Source: Amycolatopsis saalfeldensis | GTDB taxonomy: Bacteria; Actinomycetota; Actinomycetes; Mycobacteriales; Pseudonocardiaceae | Direction of reading: 5' to 3' | NCBI RefSeq assembly: GCF_900110575.1 | Contig: NZ_FOEF01000035.1 | Coordinates: 1 to 55,922, forward strand | DNA length: 55,922 nt | In this document: positions 44,528 to 52,695 of the stretch, in pieces | Layout of the letters: each line of letters opens with the position of its first letter | How positions within the stretch are numbered: position 1 is the stretch's first letter | Program-made: the position numbers and the translations under genes | Notes under the pieces: generated by a model | What the model was told of the DNA's origin: nothing | The model's database searches: none | Seen by the model: only the letters and a program-made list of their open reading frames with translations

Positions 44528-45316
44528 ATGGACCTCTCGCTCCACGGCGTGACGGTGAACGCCGCCGGCCGCGCACTGGTCGAGGACGTGACGCTCGACG
44601 CGCCGGCCGGCCGTTTCGTCGGCCTGCTCGGGCCGAACGGCAGTGGCAAGTCCACCACGCTGCGCGCCGTCTACCACGTGCTGAAGCCCGCGGCCGGCGC
44701 CGTGCTGCTCGACGGGCGCCCGCTCGACACCCTCGCCCCGCGCGAGCGGGCGCGCGCGATCGCAGCCGTCGCGCAGGAATCGCACACGGAATTCGACTTC
44801 ACCGTCGCCGAAGTCGTGGCGATGGGCCGGCTGCCGCATCACGGCCTGCTCGATCGGGCGACCGCCGCCGACCTGGGCATCTGCGCGGCGGCGTTGCGGC
44901 AGGTCGGGTTGGCGGACCTGGCCGGACGCGGCGTGCTCACGCTGTCGGGCGGCGAACGGCAACGGGTCCTCATCGCGCGGGCGCTCGCCCAACAGCCCAA
45001 GATCCTCGTGCTGGACGAGCCCACGAACCACCTGGACATCCGCCACCAGCTCGAGGTCCTCGCCTTGGTGCGGCGAAGCGGGCTGACGGTGCTCGCCGCC
45101 CTGCATGACCTCAACCTCGCCGCCGCGGTGTGCGACACCGTGCACGTGCTCGACGGCGGCCGGCTCGTCGCGAGCGGGACTCCCGCGGACGTCCTCACGC
45201 CTGAGCTGCTGGCTGACGTGTTCGGCGTGCGCGCGCACGTGGTGCCGCACCCGGCGTCCGGCCGGCCGCAGCTGTTGTTCGACCGGCTCGAATCCCAGGA
45301 GGACAGTCATGCGTAA
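44528..45316 (+). CDS. btuD: ABC transporter ATPase, probable cobalamin importer
   Basis: This 262-residue ATPase powers the FecCD-type permease. It has Walker A GPNGSGKSTTLRAVY (about 36-50), a Q-loop in AAVAQESHTEFDF, signature LSGGERQRVLIARALAQ, Walker B ILVLDEPTNHLDI and the switch histidine in LAALHDLNLAAAV. This is the BtuD/FhuC/FecE class. The ATG abuts the permease stop, and the end overlaps the binding-protein gene by eight bases, so all three form one coupled operon under the riboswitch. Confidence 0.92.
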   Translation: MDLSLHGVTVNAAGRALVEDVTLDAPAGRFVGLLGPNGSGKSTTLRAVYHVLKPAAGAVLLDGRPLDTLAPRERARAIAAVAQESHTEFDFTVAEVVAMGRLPHHGLLDRATAADLGICAAALRQVGLADLAGRGVLTLSGGERQRVLIARALAQQPKILVLDEPTNHLDIRHQLEVLALVRRSGLTVLAALHDLNLAAAVCDTVHVLDGGRLVASGTPADVLTPELLADVFGVRAHVVPHPASGRPQLLFDRLESQEDSHA

Positions 45317-46313
45317 GACGATCGCGATGGTCCTGGTGGCCGCGCTGGGGGTGACGGGCTGTGGTGCCCATGTGTCCGAAGGGGACAGTGGCGCCGTTCC
45401 CGCGGGTTATCCCGTCACGGTCACGAACTGCGGCGCGCCGCTGACCGTCCGGCGTCCGCCGTCTCGGGTGGTCACCAACGACATCGGCATCACTGAGCTG
45501 ATGTTCGCCCTCGGCCTCGACGACCGGATGGCCGGTTACGTGGTCGACCAGGGGCAATCCGGCGGCATCGCCTCGTCGCCGTGGAAAGGCGACTTCGCGA
45601 AGGTGCGCAAGCTCGCCGAGAAGATCAACCGCGAGGTGGTGCAGGGCGCGGGCGCCGACCTGGTGTTCGCCGGTTGGAACTACGGCTTCTCCGAGGGCAC
45701 CGGCTTCACCCCGGACACGCTGCGGCAGCTCGGCATCGCCAGCTATCAGCTCACGGAGGCGTGCCGCAACGGCGTCGGCAAACAGCGCGGGATCATGCCT
45801 CCGCTCGACGCGCTGTACACCGATCTGCGTAATCTCGGCAAGATCTTCGGCGTGAGCGACCGGGCCGAGCAGCTGGTCAAGCAGTACAGCGCGCAGGTCG
45901 CGGCGGTCGAGGGCGCCGTCGCCGCCGGGCGGCAACGGCCGAAGGTCTTCCTCTACGACGACGGCCGCGACCAGCCGTTCACCGCCGCGCGCAACGCAGG
46001 CCCGGACGAGATCATCGGCAAAGCCGGCGGCACCAACATCTTCGCCGACCTCGACGACAGCTGGACGACGGTGAGCTGGGAGGCCGTGGTCCAGCGCGCG
46101 CCCGACGTCATCCTGATCAACGACTACGGCGGCGAGGTCGGCACGGTCGCCGACAAGGAGAATTTCCTCCGCTCGCGGCCCGGTCTGCGCGACATCCCGG
46201 CGGTCAAGCAGGGCCGGTTCTTCGCTTTGCCGTACGCGGCGTTGGTGGAGGGCCCGCGCAACGCGTCGGCCGTGCAGTCGTTCGGCGCCTATCTCGCGGG
46301 GCTTTCTCGCTGA
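45309..46313 (+). CDS. btuF: ABC substrate-binding lipoprotein, probable cobalamin importer
   Basis: This 334-residue exported lipoprotein has the signal MRKTIAMVLVAALGVTGC with the lipidated cysteine at residue 18. The rest is the class III binding-protein fold (PF01497): RVVTNDIGITELMFALGLDD, ADLVFAGWNYGFSEGTGFTP, LGKIFGVSDRAEQLVKQYSA and APDVILINDYGGEVGTVADK. It delivers ligand to the FecCD permease. The riboswitch supports cobalamin; the fold alone would allow ferric siderophores. Confidence 0.9.
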   Translation: MRKTIAMVLVAALGVTGCGAHVSEGDSGAVPAGYPVTVTNCGAPLTVRRPPSRVVTNDIGITELMFALGLDDRMAGYVVDQGQSGGIASSPWKGDFAKVRKLAEKINREVVQGAGADLVFAGWNYGFSEGTGFTPDTLRQLGIASYQLTEACRNGVGKQRGIMPPLDALYTDLRNLGKIFGVSDRAEQLVKQYSAQVAAVEGAVAAGRQRPKVFLYDDGRDQPFTAARNAGPDEIIGKAGGTNIFADLDDSWTTVSWEAVVQRAPDVILINDYGGEVGTVADKENFLRSRPGLRDIPAVKQGRFFALPYAALVEGPRNASAVQSFGAYLAGLSR

Positions 46314-46347
46314 CCCCTCCCACGGGATGGGAAGCTCCGCCCGGTAC

Positions 46348-46377
46348 TTGGACGCCGGGCGGGGCCTGTGGCATGAT
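46348..46377 (+). promoter_or_regulatory. cimA promoter
   Basis: A -35 box TTGGAC (46348-46353) and a -10 box CATGAT (46372-46377) are 18 bases apart. The predicted start, seven bases downstream at 46384, is the A of the leader-peptide ATG, so the leader mRNA is expected to be leaderless. The -35 overlaps a ccgcccgg/ccgggcgg hairpin that probably ends the btu operon. Confidence 0.7.
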
Positions 46378-46383
46378 GCGACC

Positions 46384-46425
46384 ATGACCGCGATCTCGAC
46401 CATTATCGCCGAGCGCGCCGGATAG
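46384..46425 (+). CDS. cimA leader peptide (isoleucine sensing)
   Basis: A 13-codon frame encodes MTAISTIIAERAG with ATG start and TAG stop. Three of 13 residues are Ile, two of them adjacent (att atc), and att is a rare codon here. The last codons (cgc gcc gga) are in the first arm of a 10-bp stem that precedes an intrinsic terminator. The Ile codons match the product of the pathway that CimA starts. Confidence 0.8.
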   Translation: MTAISTIIAERAG

Positions 46426-46482
46426 ACGCTCCACAAGAGCTTCCGGCGCGCAACCTCTCGCACCCATGCGGGAGGTTTTTTT
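46413..46482 (+). terminator. cimA transcription attenuator
   Basis: A 10-bp stem forms between gcgcgccgga (46413-46422) and tccggcgcgc (46442-46451). The terminator follows: acctctcgca (46453-46462), loop ccca, tgcgggaggt (46467-46476), ten pairs with one G-U, running into seven T (46476-46482). The layout is the same as at ilvB. An antiterminator pairing was not resolved by eye. Confidence 0.82.
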
Positions 46483-46522
46483 GTTGCCAGAAACAGGTTC
46501 TGCCCCGCCACAAGGAGATACC

Positions 46523-48145
46523 GTGACCCGCACGGAGCCCGCCGAAACCCCGCTCGGCGACGCCTTCCACCTCTACGACACCACCCTGCGCGACGGTGCC
46601 CAGCGTGAGGGGATCACGTACTCCGCCACGGACAAGCTGGCCGTCGCCCGGCTGCTGGACGAGCTGGGAGTCGGCTTCATCGAGGGTGGCTGGCCCGGCG
46701 CGCTGCCGAAGGACACGGAGTTCTTCGCCCGCGCGGCCAAGGGCGAGCTGGAGCTGAAGCATGCGGCGCTTGTCGCGTTCGGCTCCACGCGCAAGGCGGG
46801 CACCACGGCAGACCGGGATCCGCAGGTGAGGGCGTTGCTGGACTCCGCCGCCCCAGTCATCACGCTCGTCGCCAAGGCGGACCTCCGGCACATCGAGCGC
46901 GCGCTGCGGGCGGATGTCGACGAAGCCTGCGCGATGGTCAGCGACACCGTCCGGTTCCTGACCGGCGAGGGCCGCCGCGTCTTCCTTGACGCAGAACACT
47001 TCTTCGACGGATACGCCCACTCCCCGGAGACCTCGCTGCGCGTGCTCGACGCCGCGGCGACTGCAGGCGCCGACGTCCTCGTGCTGTGCGACACCAACGG
47101 CGGTCAGCTGCCGCTTGGCCTCGCCGAGACTGTCCGCGAGGTCAAGGAGAAGACCGGATTCCGCCTCGGGATCCATTGCCAGGACGACACTTCCTGCGCC
47201 GTGGCGAACTCCGTCGCCGCGGTGCAGGCCGGCGCGACGCACGTCCAGTGCACCGCGAACGGTTACGGCGAGCGGGCCGGCAACGCCGACCTGTTCGCCG
47301 TGACGGGAAACCTCGTGACCAAGCTCGGAATGGAGGTCCTCCCGACCGGAGGTGCCGCCGAGCTCACCCGCGTCTCCCATGCGCTTGCCGAAATCGCGAA
47401 CATCGCACCCGACACCCACCAGGCCTACGTCGGGTCGTCGGCCTTCGCCCACAAGGCGGGGCTGCACGCGAGCGCGATCAAGGTGGATCCGTTGTTGTAC
47501 AACCACATCGATCCGCCTTCAGTCGGCAACGGCATGCGGGTACTGGTCACCGAGATGGCCGGCAGGGCCAGCCTCGAGCTCAAGGGACGTGAGCTCGGGG
47601 TCGACCTTGCCGGCCGGCCCGAAGCGCTGACGAACGCGATGCGGAAGGTCAAACTCCTCGAATCCGAAGGCTGGTCGTTCGAAGCCGCCGACGCCTCACT
47701 CGAACTCCTGCTGCGGCGCGAGGTCGCGGGCGCAGCCGACGAGGAGCCAGCCGCGCCGCCGTTCGAACTGGAGTCCTACCGCGTGGTGCTCGACCACCGC
47801 CCGGACGGTGAGGTGGTGTCCGAGGCCACCGTCAAAGTGCACGTGTCCGGGCATCGCGTGATCGCCACGGCGGAGGGCAACGGCCCGGTGCACGCGCTCG
47901 ATGCCGCGCTGCGCCAGGCACTCAGCCCGCACCTGTCCTGGCTGGACACTGTCGAACTCGCCGACTACAAGGTTCGGATCCTTCCCTCCCATCCCGGCAC
48001 GGACGCCGTCACGCGGGTGCTGCTGGAAACGACTGATGGCTTGCACGAATGGACCACGGTGGGCGTCCACGGGAACATCGTGGAGGCCAGCTGGCTCGCG
48101 ATGTGTGATGCGCTGGTGCACAAAAGCCTGGCCCCCTCGGCGTGA
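46523..48145 (+). CDS. cimA: (R)-citramalate synthase
   Basis: CimA condenses pyruvate and acetyl-CoA to (R)-citramalate, the entry to threonine-independent 2-ketobutyrate and isoleucine. The 540-residue protein fits the TIGR00977-type family. It has FHLYDTTLRDGAQREGITYS with the metal-binding Asp, VGFIEGGWPGALPKDTEFF, VLCDTNGGQLPLGLAETV and the metal-ligand histidines in LGIHCQDDTSCAVAN. The C-terminal LeuA-dimer allosteric domain spans about 400-535, which in the family mediates isoleucine or leucine feedback. The GTG at 46523 has AAGGAG five bases upstream. The gene is preceded by an Ile-coded attenuator. Confidence 0.95.
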   Translation: MTRTEPAETPLGDAFHLYDTTLRDGAQREGITYSATDKLAVARLLDELGVGFIEGGWPGALPKDTEFFARAAKGELELKHAALVAFGSTRKAGTTADRDPQVRALLDSAAPVITLVAKADLRHIERALRADVDEACAMVSDTVRFLTGEGRRVFLDAEHFFDGYAHSPETSLRVLDAAATAGADVLVLCDTNGGQLPLGLAETVREVKEKTGFRLGIHCQDDTSCAVANSVAAVQAGATHVQCTANGYGERAGNADLFAVTGNLVTKLGMEVLPTGGAAELTRVSHALAEIANIAPDTHQAYVGSSAFAHKAGLHASAIKVDPLLYNHIDPPSVGNGMRVLVTEMAGRASLELKGRELGVDLAGRPEALTNAMRKVKLLESEGWSFEAADASLELLLRREVAGAADEEPAAPPFELESYRVVLDHRPDGEVVSEATVKVHVSGHRVIATAEGNGPVHALDAALRQALSPHLSWLDTVELADYKVRILPSHPGTDAVTRVLLETTDGLHEWTTVGVHGNIVEASWLAMCDALVHKSLAPSA

Positions 48146-48168
48146 TCAGCGCAAGGTTTTCCTGACGC

Positions 48169-48210
48169 GAGCGGCCCGTTCACGACCTTGCCGGCACGAA
48201 TGGGCCGCTC
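48169..48210 (+). terminator. hairpin after cimA
   Basis: Arms gagcggcccgttc (48169-48181) and gaatgggccgctc (48198-48210) pair with one G-U, around a 16-base loop, 24 bases after the cimA stop. It is probably the cimA terminator; no U-run follows. Confidence 0.65.
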
Positions 48211-48390
48211 GTGCCGCGGGTGGGTCGTCGGCCCGCGTCGTGAGATGCGCTCGTGCGCGGACCTCCGCGCGCTCAATTGCGGTTCGTCTCTTTTCGCTTG
48301 TACCAAGGTGATCGGCGATTGATCCGTGGCACGGCGGGCGCGTTGTAAAGGTGTCTCGGATGTCTTGATTCGACCGGCTCCGCCCGTGCG

Positions 48391-48540
48391 TTTCGCCGTG
48401 GCGCAGGTCACGAGGGGACCCTTCGCACTGCCCAGTCGCGAACGGTCCCCTCGCTCGCGAAAATGGAATGTTTCCCGAGGTCGTCGCCGGCGCGAGTGGC
48501 CCGTTCGCGCGGTGAGTGTCGTGAACGGACCGCTCACGAC
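48391..48540. repeat. intergenic palindromic elements between cimA and the FAH-family gene
   Basis: The 439-bp gap 48146-48584 holds no gene. Besides the cimA hairpin it contains a long palindrome with perfect 10-bp arms cgaggggacc (48411-48420) and ggtcccctcg (48444-48453), extended by five more pairs, and a second one, gtcgtga/tcacgac (48518-48540). The segment from 48391, tttcgccgtggc to cactgccc, is repeated in diverged form at 51813-51851. Confidence 0.7.
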
Positions 48541-48584
48541 GCGCGGGGTGCGCGCCTGGCGGCGGGCGTACGTAGACTGGCCGG

Positions 48585-49355
48585 GTGCGTCTAGCTCGTA
48601 TTGCTCATCCCAGTGGTGTCGCGTTCGCTTCGGTCGAGGGTGAAGGTGACGACGCCCAGGTGCTGGAGATCGCCGAGCACCCGTTCGGCCAGCCGAACTT
48701 CACCGGCAAGCGGTGGCCGCTCGCCGACGTCCGGCTGCTCGCGCCGATCCTGCCGTCCAAGGTGATCGCCGTCGGCCGGAACTACGCCAAGCACGCGGCG
48801 GAGTTCGGCAACGAGGTGCCGTCCGCGCCGATGCTGTTCATCAAGCCGTCCACCAGCGTCATCGGTCCCAATGTGCCGATCCGCCGGCCGTCGGGCATCG
48901 GGCGCGTCGACTTCGAGGGCGAACTGGCCGTGGTCATCGGCCAGCCGGTCAAGAACGTGTCCGCCGCGCGCGCGGCGAGCGCGATCCTCGGCTACACGGT
49001 GGCCAACGACGTCAGCGCGCGTGACCTCCAGAAGTCCGACGGCCAGTGGGGCAGGGCGAAGGGCTTTGACACGTTCTGCCCGCTCGGCCCGTGGATCGAG
49101 ACTTCACTCGACCCCTCCGACCTCGCGCTGCGCAGTGAGGTGGACGGCGAGCTGAAGCAGGACGGCCGCACGTCGGACCTGGTGCACAAGGTGCCCGAGC
49201 TGGTGGAGTTCGTGTCGGGGGTGATGACGCTCCTGCCCGGCGACATCATCCTCACCGGCACCCCGGAGGGCGTCGGCCCGATCGACGACGGCCAGCAGGT
49301 CTCGATCACGATCGAGGGCATCGGCACGCTGATCAATCCGGTCCAGAACATCTGA
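48585..49355 (+). CDS. fumarylacetoacetate hydrolase-family protein (Rv2993c-like)
   Basis: This 256-residue FAH-fold enzyme is of the type annotated as 2-hydroxyhepta-2,4-diene-1,7-dioate isomerase/hydrolase or acylpyruvase. Landmarks are VIAVGRNYAKHAAEFGNEVP, PIRRPSGIGRVDFEGELAVV with metal-binding Glu residues, GYTVANDVSARDLQKSDGQW and LPGDIILTGTPEGVGPIDDG. It matches the position of M. tuberculosis Rv2993c, where gltX follows directly; here gltX is absent. The start is GTG 48585. The natural substrate is unknown; oxaloacetate or acylpyruvate cleavage is plausible. Confidence 0.93.
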   Translation: MRLARIAHPSGVAFASVEGEGDDAQVLEIAEHPFGQPNFTGKRWPLADVRLLAPILPSKVIAVGRNYAKHAAEFGNEVPSAPMLFIKPSTSVIGPNVPIRRPSGIGRVDFEGELAVVIGQPVKNVSAARAASAILGYTVANDVSARDLQKSDGQWGRAKGFDTFCPLGPWIETSLDPSDLALRSEVDGELKQDGRTSDLVHKVPELVEFVSGVMTLLPGDIILTGTPEGVGPIDDGQQVSITIEGIGTLINPVQNI

Positions 49356-49621
49356 CTCCCAGTCCGGGCGCGGTCTCGGGGATGCTCCGCGGCCGCGCCT
49401 GTCCTGTGTCCGTCGGTGAACTGGGGACTGTCCGTGGGCCGGCTTGGGCTTGGGCTGGGGTTGGGTGATGGTCGGTTCGTGAGGGCTCGGCCGGGACCGG
49501 GTGTCGCCGATTTCTGGTTGGTCGCGTACCTGATTCGAGGACTCGCGCAGCGCTGGTGCGCCCTGGTTTGTGGGGCTCGCTTGGTCCGGCCACTGGCCGT
49601 CGCCGCTGAGCGACCAGGCCG

Positions 49622-49958
49622 GTGACAGTCGAAATGGCTGGCGCGCGGTTGCCTCCGAGCGGCCAGGTTGTGAGCCGTCGAAGTGGCCGGATGACGGTTG
49701 CCCCTGAGTGGCCAGGTCGTGGGCGCCGTGGTGGTCGGGCTGGCGTTGCCGCTGTGCGGCCAAGCTGTGGGCGCTGTGGTGGTCGGGCTGGCGTTGCCGC
49801 TTTGCGGTCAAGCCGTGGGCGCTGTGGTGGTCAGGCCGGTGTTGCCGCTGAGTGGCCAGGCTGTGAGTTGTGGAGATGGCCGGGTCGCCGTTGCCGCTGA
49901 GTGGCCAGGCCGTCGGCTTGGACGTGGCGATCCCATTGTCGCCGTTGGGTGGCGAGGG
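49622..49958. repeat. 48-bp tandem repeat array
   Basis: Seven units start at about 49622, 49670, 49719, 49767, 49815, 49863 and 49912, each 48-49 bp and ending near ccgctgagtggccaggc. The units at 49719 and 49767 are nearly identical. A weaker related copy lies before 49622. Read on the plus strand, the middle units encode a 16-residue repeat around VGAVVVGLALPLCGQA, but length varies by one base between units, so coding is unlikely. The whole 49356-50028 gap holds no supported gene. Confidence 0.85.
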
Positions 49959-50028
49959 CTGGTCGATCCGGTTGGGGCCGGGAGTTCCTGGTGGGTCCGG
50001 CCCCGGCCCGGCCAGTGTTCGGTCCGGG

Positions 50029-51267
50029 TCAGCGGTCGGCCGGTTCCTGGGCCCGGCGCGCGAACTCGGGCGCGTGCTCGGGTCGGAAGCCGACGCCCAG
50101 CAGGAGCGCCGGGAGGTACGCGAGCTTCGGGAAGCGCGAAAACATCTGGATCATCGGCTGCGGCGGCCCATCGCGGAGGCCGGCCATGACCGGGCGCATC
50201 ACGAAACGGTGGAGTACCCGCTGGAGCGTCTGGACGGCGATCGTCGGCAAAATGCGGCGGGCGCGGACGGCCTTCAGTGCCGAGTCGGTGGGACGGCCAC
50301 GGAGGAGGTCGTCCGCCAGCAGGGTCGCGGCGGCGACCGCGTCCTGCACCGCGAGGTTGATCCCCACGCCACCCACCGGCGACATCGCGTGGGCCGCGTC
50401 GCCGATGCAGAGGAGGCCCTCGGCGTGCCAGCGGTGCAGGCGGTTGAGGCGGACGTTGAGGAACTTCACGTCGTCCATCGACTCGAGTTCGTCGACGCGG
50501 TCGGCGTATTCGGGGCAGATCTCGGTGATGTTGTGCCGGAAGTTCTCGATGCCCGCCGCGCGCAGGTCCTCGCCTTTCGGCGCGAGGTAAGCGATCTGGT
50601 AGTAACCGGTGCGGGGGAGCGGCACAGCGAAGCGGCGGTGGCGCATCTTCGGCATCAGCGTGGCCCCGGCCTCGTCGTCGCGGCGAGACAATCGGAACCA
50701 CCAGGCGTCGAACGGCGTGTCGTACTCCTTCGGCTCCAGCCCGGCGGACCGGCGGGCCAGCGACCATCGCCCGTCGGCGGCGATGACCAGGTCAGCGCGC
50801 AGTTCGCCCTCGACGCCCTCGGCCGTCCGGTAGCGCACGCCGTCGACGCGGGTGCCCGAGCGGAGTAGCCCGGTCATCTCCGTCTCGAGTCGCAGCGTGA
50901 ACGTCGGCTCCTTCTGCGCGGCGTCGGCGAGCAGGTTCAGGAAGTCCCACTGCGGGACCATCGCGATATAGGGGTGCGGCACCTTCAGCAGGGACAGGTC
51001 GGCCAGCTTCATCATCCCGCCGTCTTCAGTCGGGAAGCCGGCTGAAGACATTTCGCTGTGCGGCAGCGCGTCGAACTTCTCGCCGAGGCCGAGCTCGTCG
51101 AGCAGCGTGAGCGTGGACGGGTGCACCGTGTCACCGCGGAAGTCACGCAGGAAGTCCGGGTGCTTCTCCAGCACCGTCACCTCGACGCCGGCCCTCGCCA
51201 GGATCAGGCCGGTGACCATCCCGGCCGGCCCGCCGCCGACGACCACGCACCCTGTGCGCTCGTCCAT
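50029..51267 (-). CDS. FAD-dependent monooxygenase (aromatic hydroxylase type)
   Basis: This 412-residue PHBH-fold flavoprotein has the FAD dinucleotide motif CVVVGGGPAGMVTGLILARA (about 7-26), the DG motif in DLVIAADGRWSLARRSAG and the ribityl-binding GD motif CIGDAAHAMSPVGGVGINLA. Such enzymes hydroxylate aromatic compounds or inactivate antibiotics such as rifamycin or tetracycline; the substrate cannot be told. The ATG at 51267 has agggag directly upstream. The gene is single and preceded by a palindromic operator. Confidence 0.92.
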   Translation of the reverse strand: MDERTGCVVVGGGPAGMVTGLILARAGVEVTVLEKHPDFLRDFRGDTVHPSTLTLLDELGLGEKFDALPHSEMSSAGFPTEDGGMMKLADLSLLKVPHPYIAMVPQWDFLNLLADAAQKEPTFTLRLETEMTGLLRSGTRVDGVRYRTAEGVEGELRADLVIAADGRWSLARRSAGLEPKEYDTPFDAWWFRLSRRDDEAGATLMPKMRHRRFAVPLPRTGYYQIAYLAPKGEDLRAAGIENFRHNITEICPEYADRVDELESMDDVKFLNVRLNRLHRWHAEGLLCIGDAAHAMSPVGGVGINLAVQDAVAAATLLADDLLRGRPTDSALKAVRARRILPTIAVQTLQRVLHRFVMRPVMAGLRDGPPQPMIQMFSRFPKLAYLPALLLGVGFRPEHAPEFARRAQEPADR

Positions 51268-51275
51268 CTCCCTCA

Positions 51276-51311
51276 GCTCCTCTTATTCATCATACGTTGA
51301 ATAAGAGGAGC
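51276..51311. promoter_or_regulatory. palindromic operator over the monooxygenase promoter
   Basis: Perfect 14-bp arms gctcctcttattca (51276-51289) and tgaataagaggagc (51298-51311) flank an 8-base spacer. On the minus strand the spacer region supplies a consensus TATGAT -10 box. Repressor binding would shut off the monooxygenase gene. No regulator gene is adjacent. Confidence 0.75.
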
Positions 51312-51807
51312 ATGCACCCGGCAGTGGTGGCTCGTCAAGGCCGGCTCTCGTGGACGGTCCGATCGGGCTACCGCGGCCGACAACTGTCCTTATGTGACTG
51401 ATTGCCGGAGCTTTTCCACCGGCGGCTCGTCCTGATCCGTCCGGATTTCCGCCGGCGACGAGACGCATTTCACTGTGAGCGACGAAGCCGGGTAACCAAG
51501 TCCGTCTCGGCGTATCGCGGGTCCTGATCATCGGGCGTGGGGCGCGGCGTCCGGGAGTGCTGATCGAGGGCAGTGCGTAAAGCGGAATTTTCAATGCCAG
51601 CAAGGGTTTCGTGGCTCTTCGAGTGGCAATCTCGGGACCGGACGGCAGGGTATCGGCTTTCACTCGACTGGCCGCACGGCGAGGTGATCGGATAAACGGA
51701 CGGCCACTTTCCGCCCACCGGGAGTAGAGCTGTTGCGCCGAAATAGCCCAGTCGCTGTCACCTTTTTGGCCGCGTTGCGAACGCGGCGAGTGTCCTAGCC
51801 TCACGGG
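51312..51807. other. 496-bp intergenic stretch, nothing recognised
   Basis: The stretch is less GC-rich than its surroundings and lacks coding bias. A minus-strand open frame at 51283-51804 is Arg/Ser/Pro-rich, overlaps the operator and has no domain, so it is not called. The right part must hold the promoter of the HAD gene. Confidence 0.5.
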
Positions 51808-52644
51808 GTGGATTTCGCCGTGGCATCAGGGACCCCTTCGCGCACTGCCCCGCCGGCGCCCGTCGGCCCCGAACCCTGGGTGCCTCCCCAGCTGCGGCTG
51901 GTATGCCTCGACATCGACGACACCCTGATCGACTGCACCGCCGCGATTCGCCGCACCCTGGCTGTCCTCACCGGGCGCGGTGATCTTTGGCCGTTGTGGG
52001 ACTTGATCACCGAGGAACACGTCGCGATGGTCGTCGCCGGGCAGCTCGGCTACGAAGTGATGCACCATCGCCGTACCGAGTGCTTCCTCGCGGAGCTCGG
52101 CATTCTCGCGGACTTCGCGCAGGTGGCCTCGTTCGAAGAACGCCGTCGCGACATCCTTTCGCAGTCCTGGCGGCTGTTCGACGATGTCCTGCCGTGCCTC
52201 GAATGGCTGCGCGCGGCCGGTCTGCAGCTCGCTGCCGTGACGAACGCCTCGGGAACCCACCAGCGGCGGAAGATCGCGGACCTGGGGCTTGCGCCGTTCT
52301 TCGACCATGTCGCCATCGCGGGGGAGCTCGGCGTCGCCAAGCCGGACCCGCTGATGTTCCACTCGGCCTGCCTGGCGCTCGGCTGCGACCCTGCCCAGGC
52401 GGTCCACGTCGGCGACAAGCTCGACACCGACGCAATCGGCGCGCAGGACGCCGGCCTCGGCGCCGTCTGGCTCGACCGCGACGACACCAGTCGCACCGGC
52501 GAGCGCGCGCCTGTGGGTGTACACACGGTAACCACTCTCGCCGAGCTGCCTGAGCTGCTGGTTTCCGAGTACGTGACGGTCGGCGTCCCGGCCCAGCGTG
52601 CGGCGGGGACCCCCGCTGCGCAGCTGCGGGACCGGGTGCTCTAG
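51808..52644 (+). CDS. HAD-family hydrolase
   Basis: This HAD phosphatase of up to 278 residues has motif I RLVCLDIDDTLIDCTAA, motif II Thr/Ser in AAVTNASGTHQRRK, motif III lysine in GELGVAKPDPLMF and motif IV VHVGDKLDTDAIGA. It is a cytosolic small-molecule phosphatase of unknown substrate. The GTG at 51808 gives a Pro/Ala-rich start that lies in a copy of a dispersed repeat. The in-frame GTG at 51880 (VPPQLRLVCLDI) is the better start by homology. A HAD gene next to tRNA-Gln/tRNA-Glu is conserved in actinomycetes. Confidence 0.9.
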   Translation: MDFAVASGTPSRTAPPAPVGPEPWVPPQLRLVCLDIDDTLIDCTAAIRRTLAVLTGRGDLWPLWDLITEEHVAMVVAGQLGYEVMHHRRTECFLAELGILADFAQVASFEERRRDILSQSWRLFDDVLPCLEWLRAAGLQLAAVTNASGTHQRRKIADLGLAPFFDHVAIAGELGVAKPDPLMFHSACLALGCDPAQAVHVGDKLDTDAIGAQDAGLGAVWLDRDDTSRTGERAPVGVHTVTTLAELPELLVSEYVTVGVPAQRAAGTPAAQLRDRVL

Positions 52645-52695
52645 TATTTCTCCTCGTGCGGTGCTGAACCAGGTCAAACTGGGAAAGCGCCACAC

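Noticed and set aside
49698..50189. Open frame with 16-residue VGAVVVGLALPLCGQA repeats
   Set aside because: Unit length varies between 48 and 49 bases, the frame runs antisense into the monooxygenase gene, and no start signal is seen; treated as a DNA repeat.
51283..51804. Minus-strand 173-residue open frame
   Set aside because: It overlaps the palindromic operator and shows no domain or codon bias.
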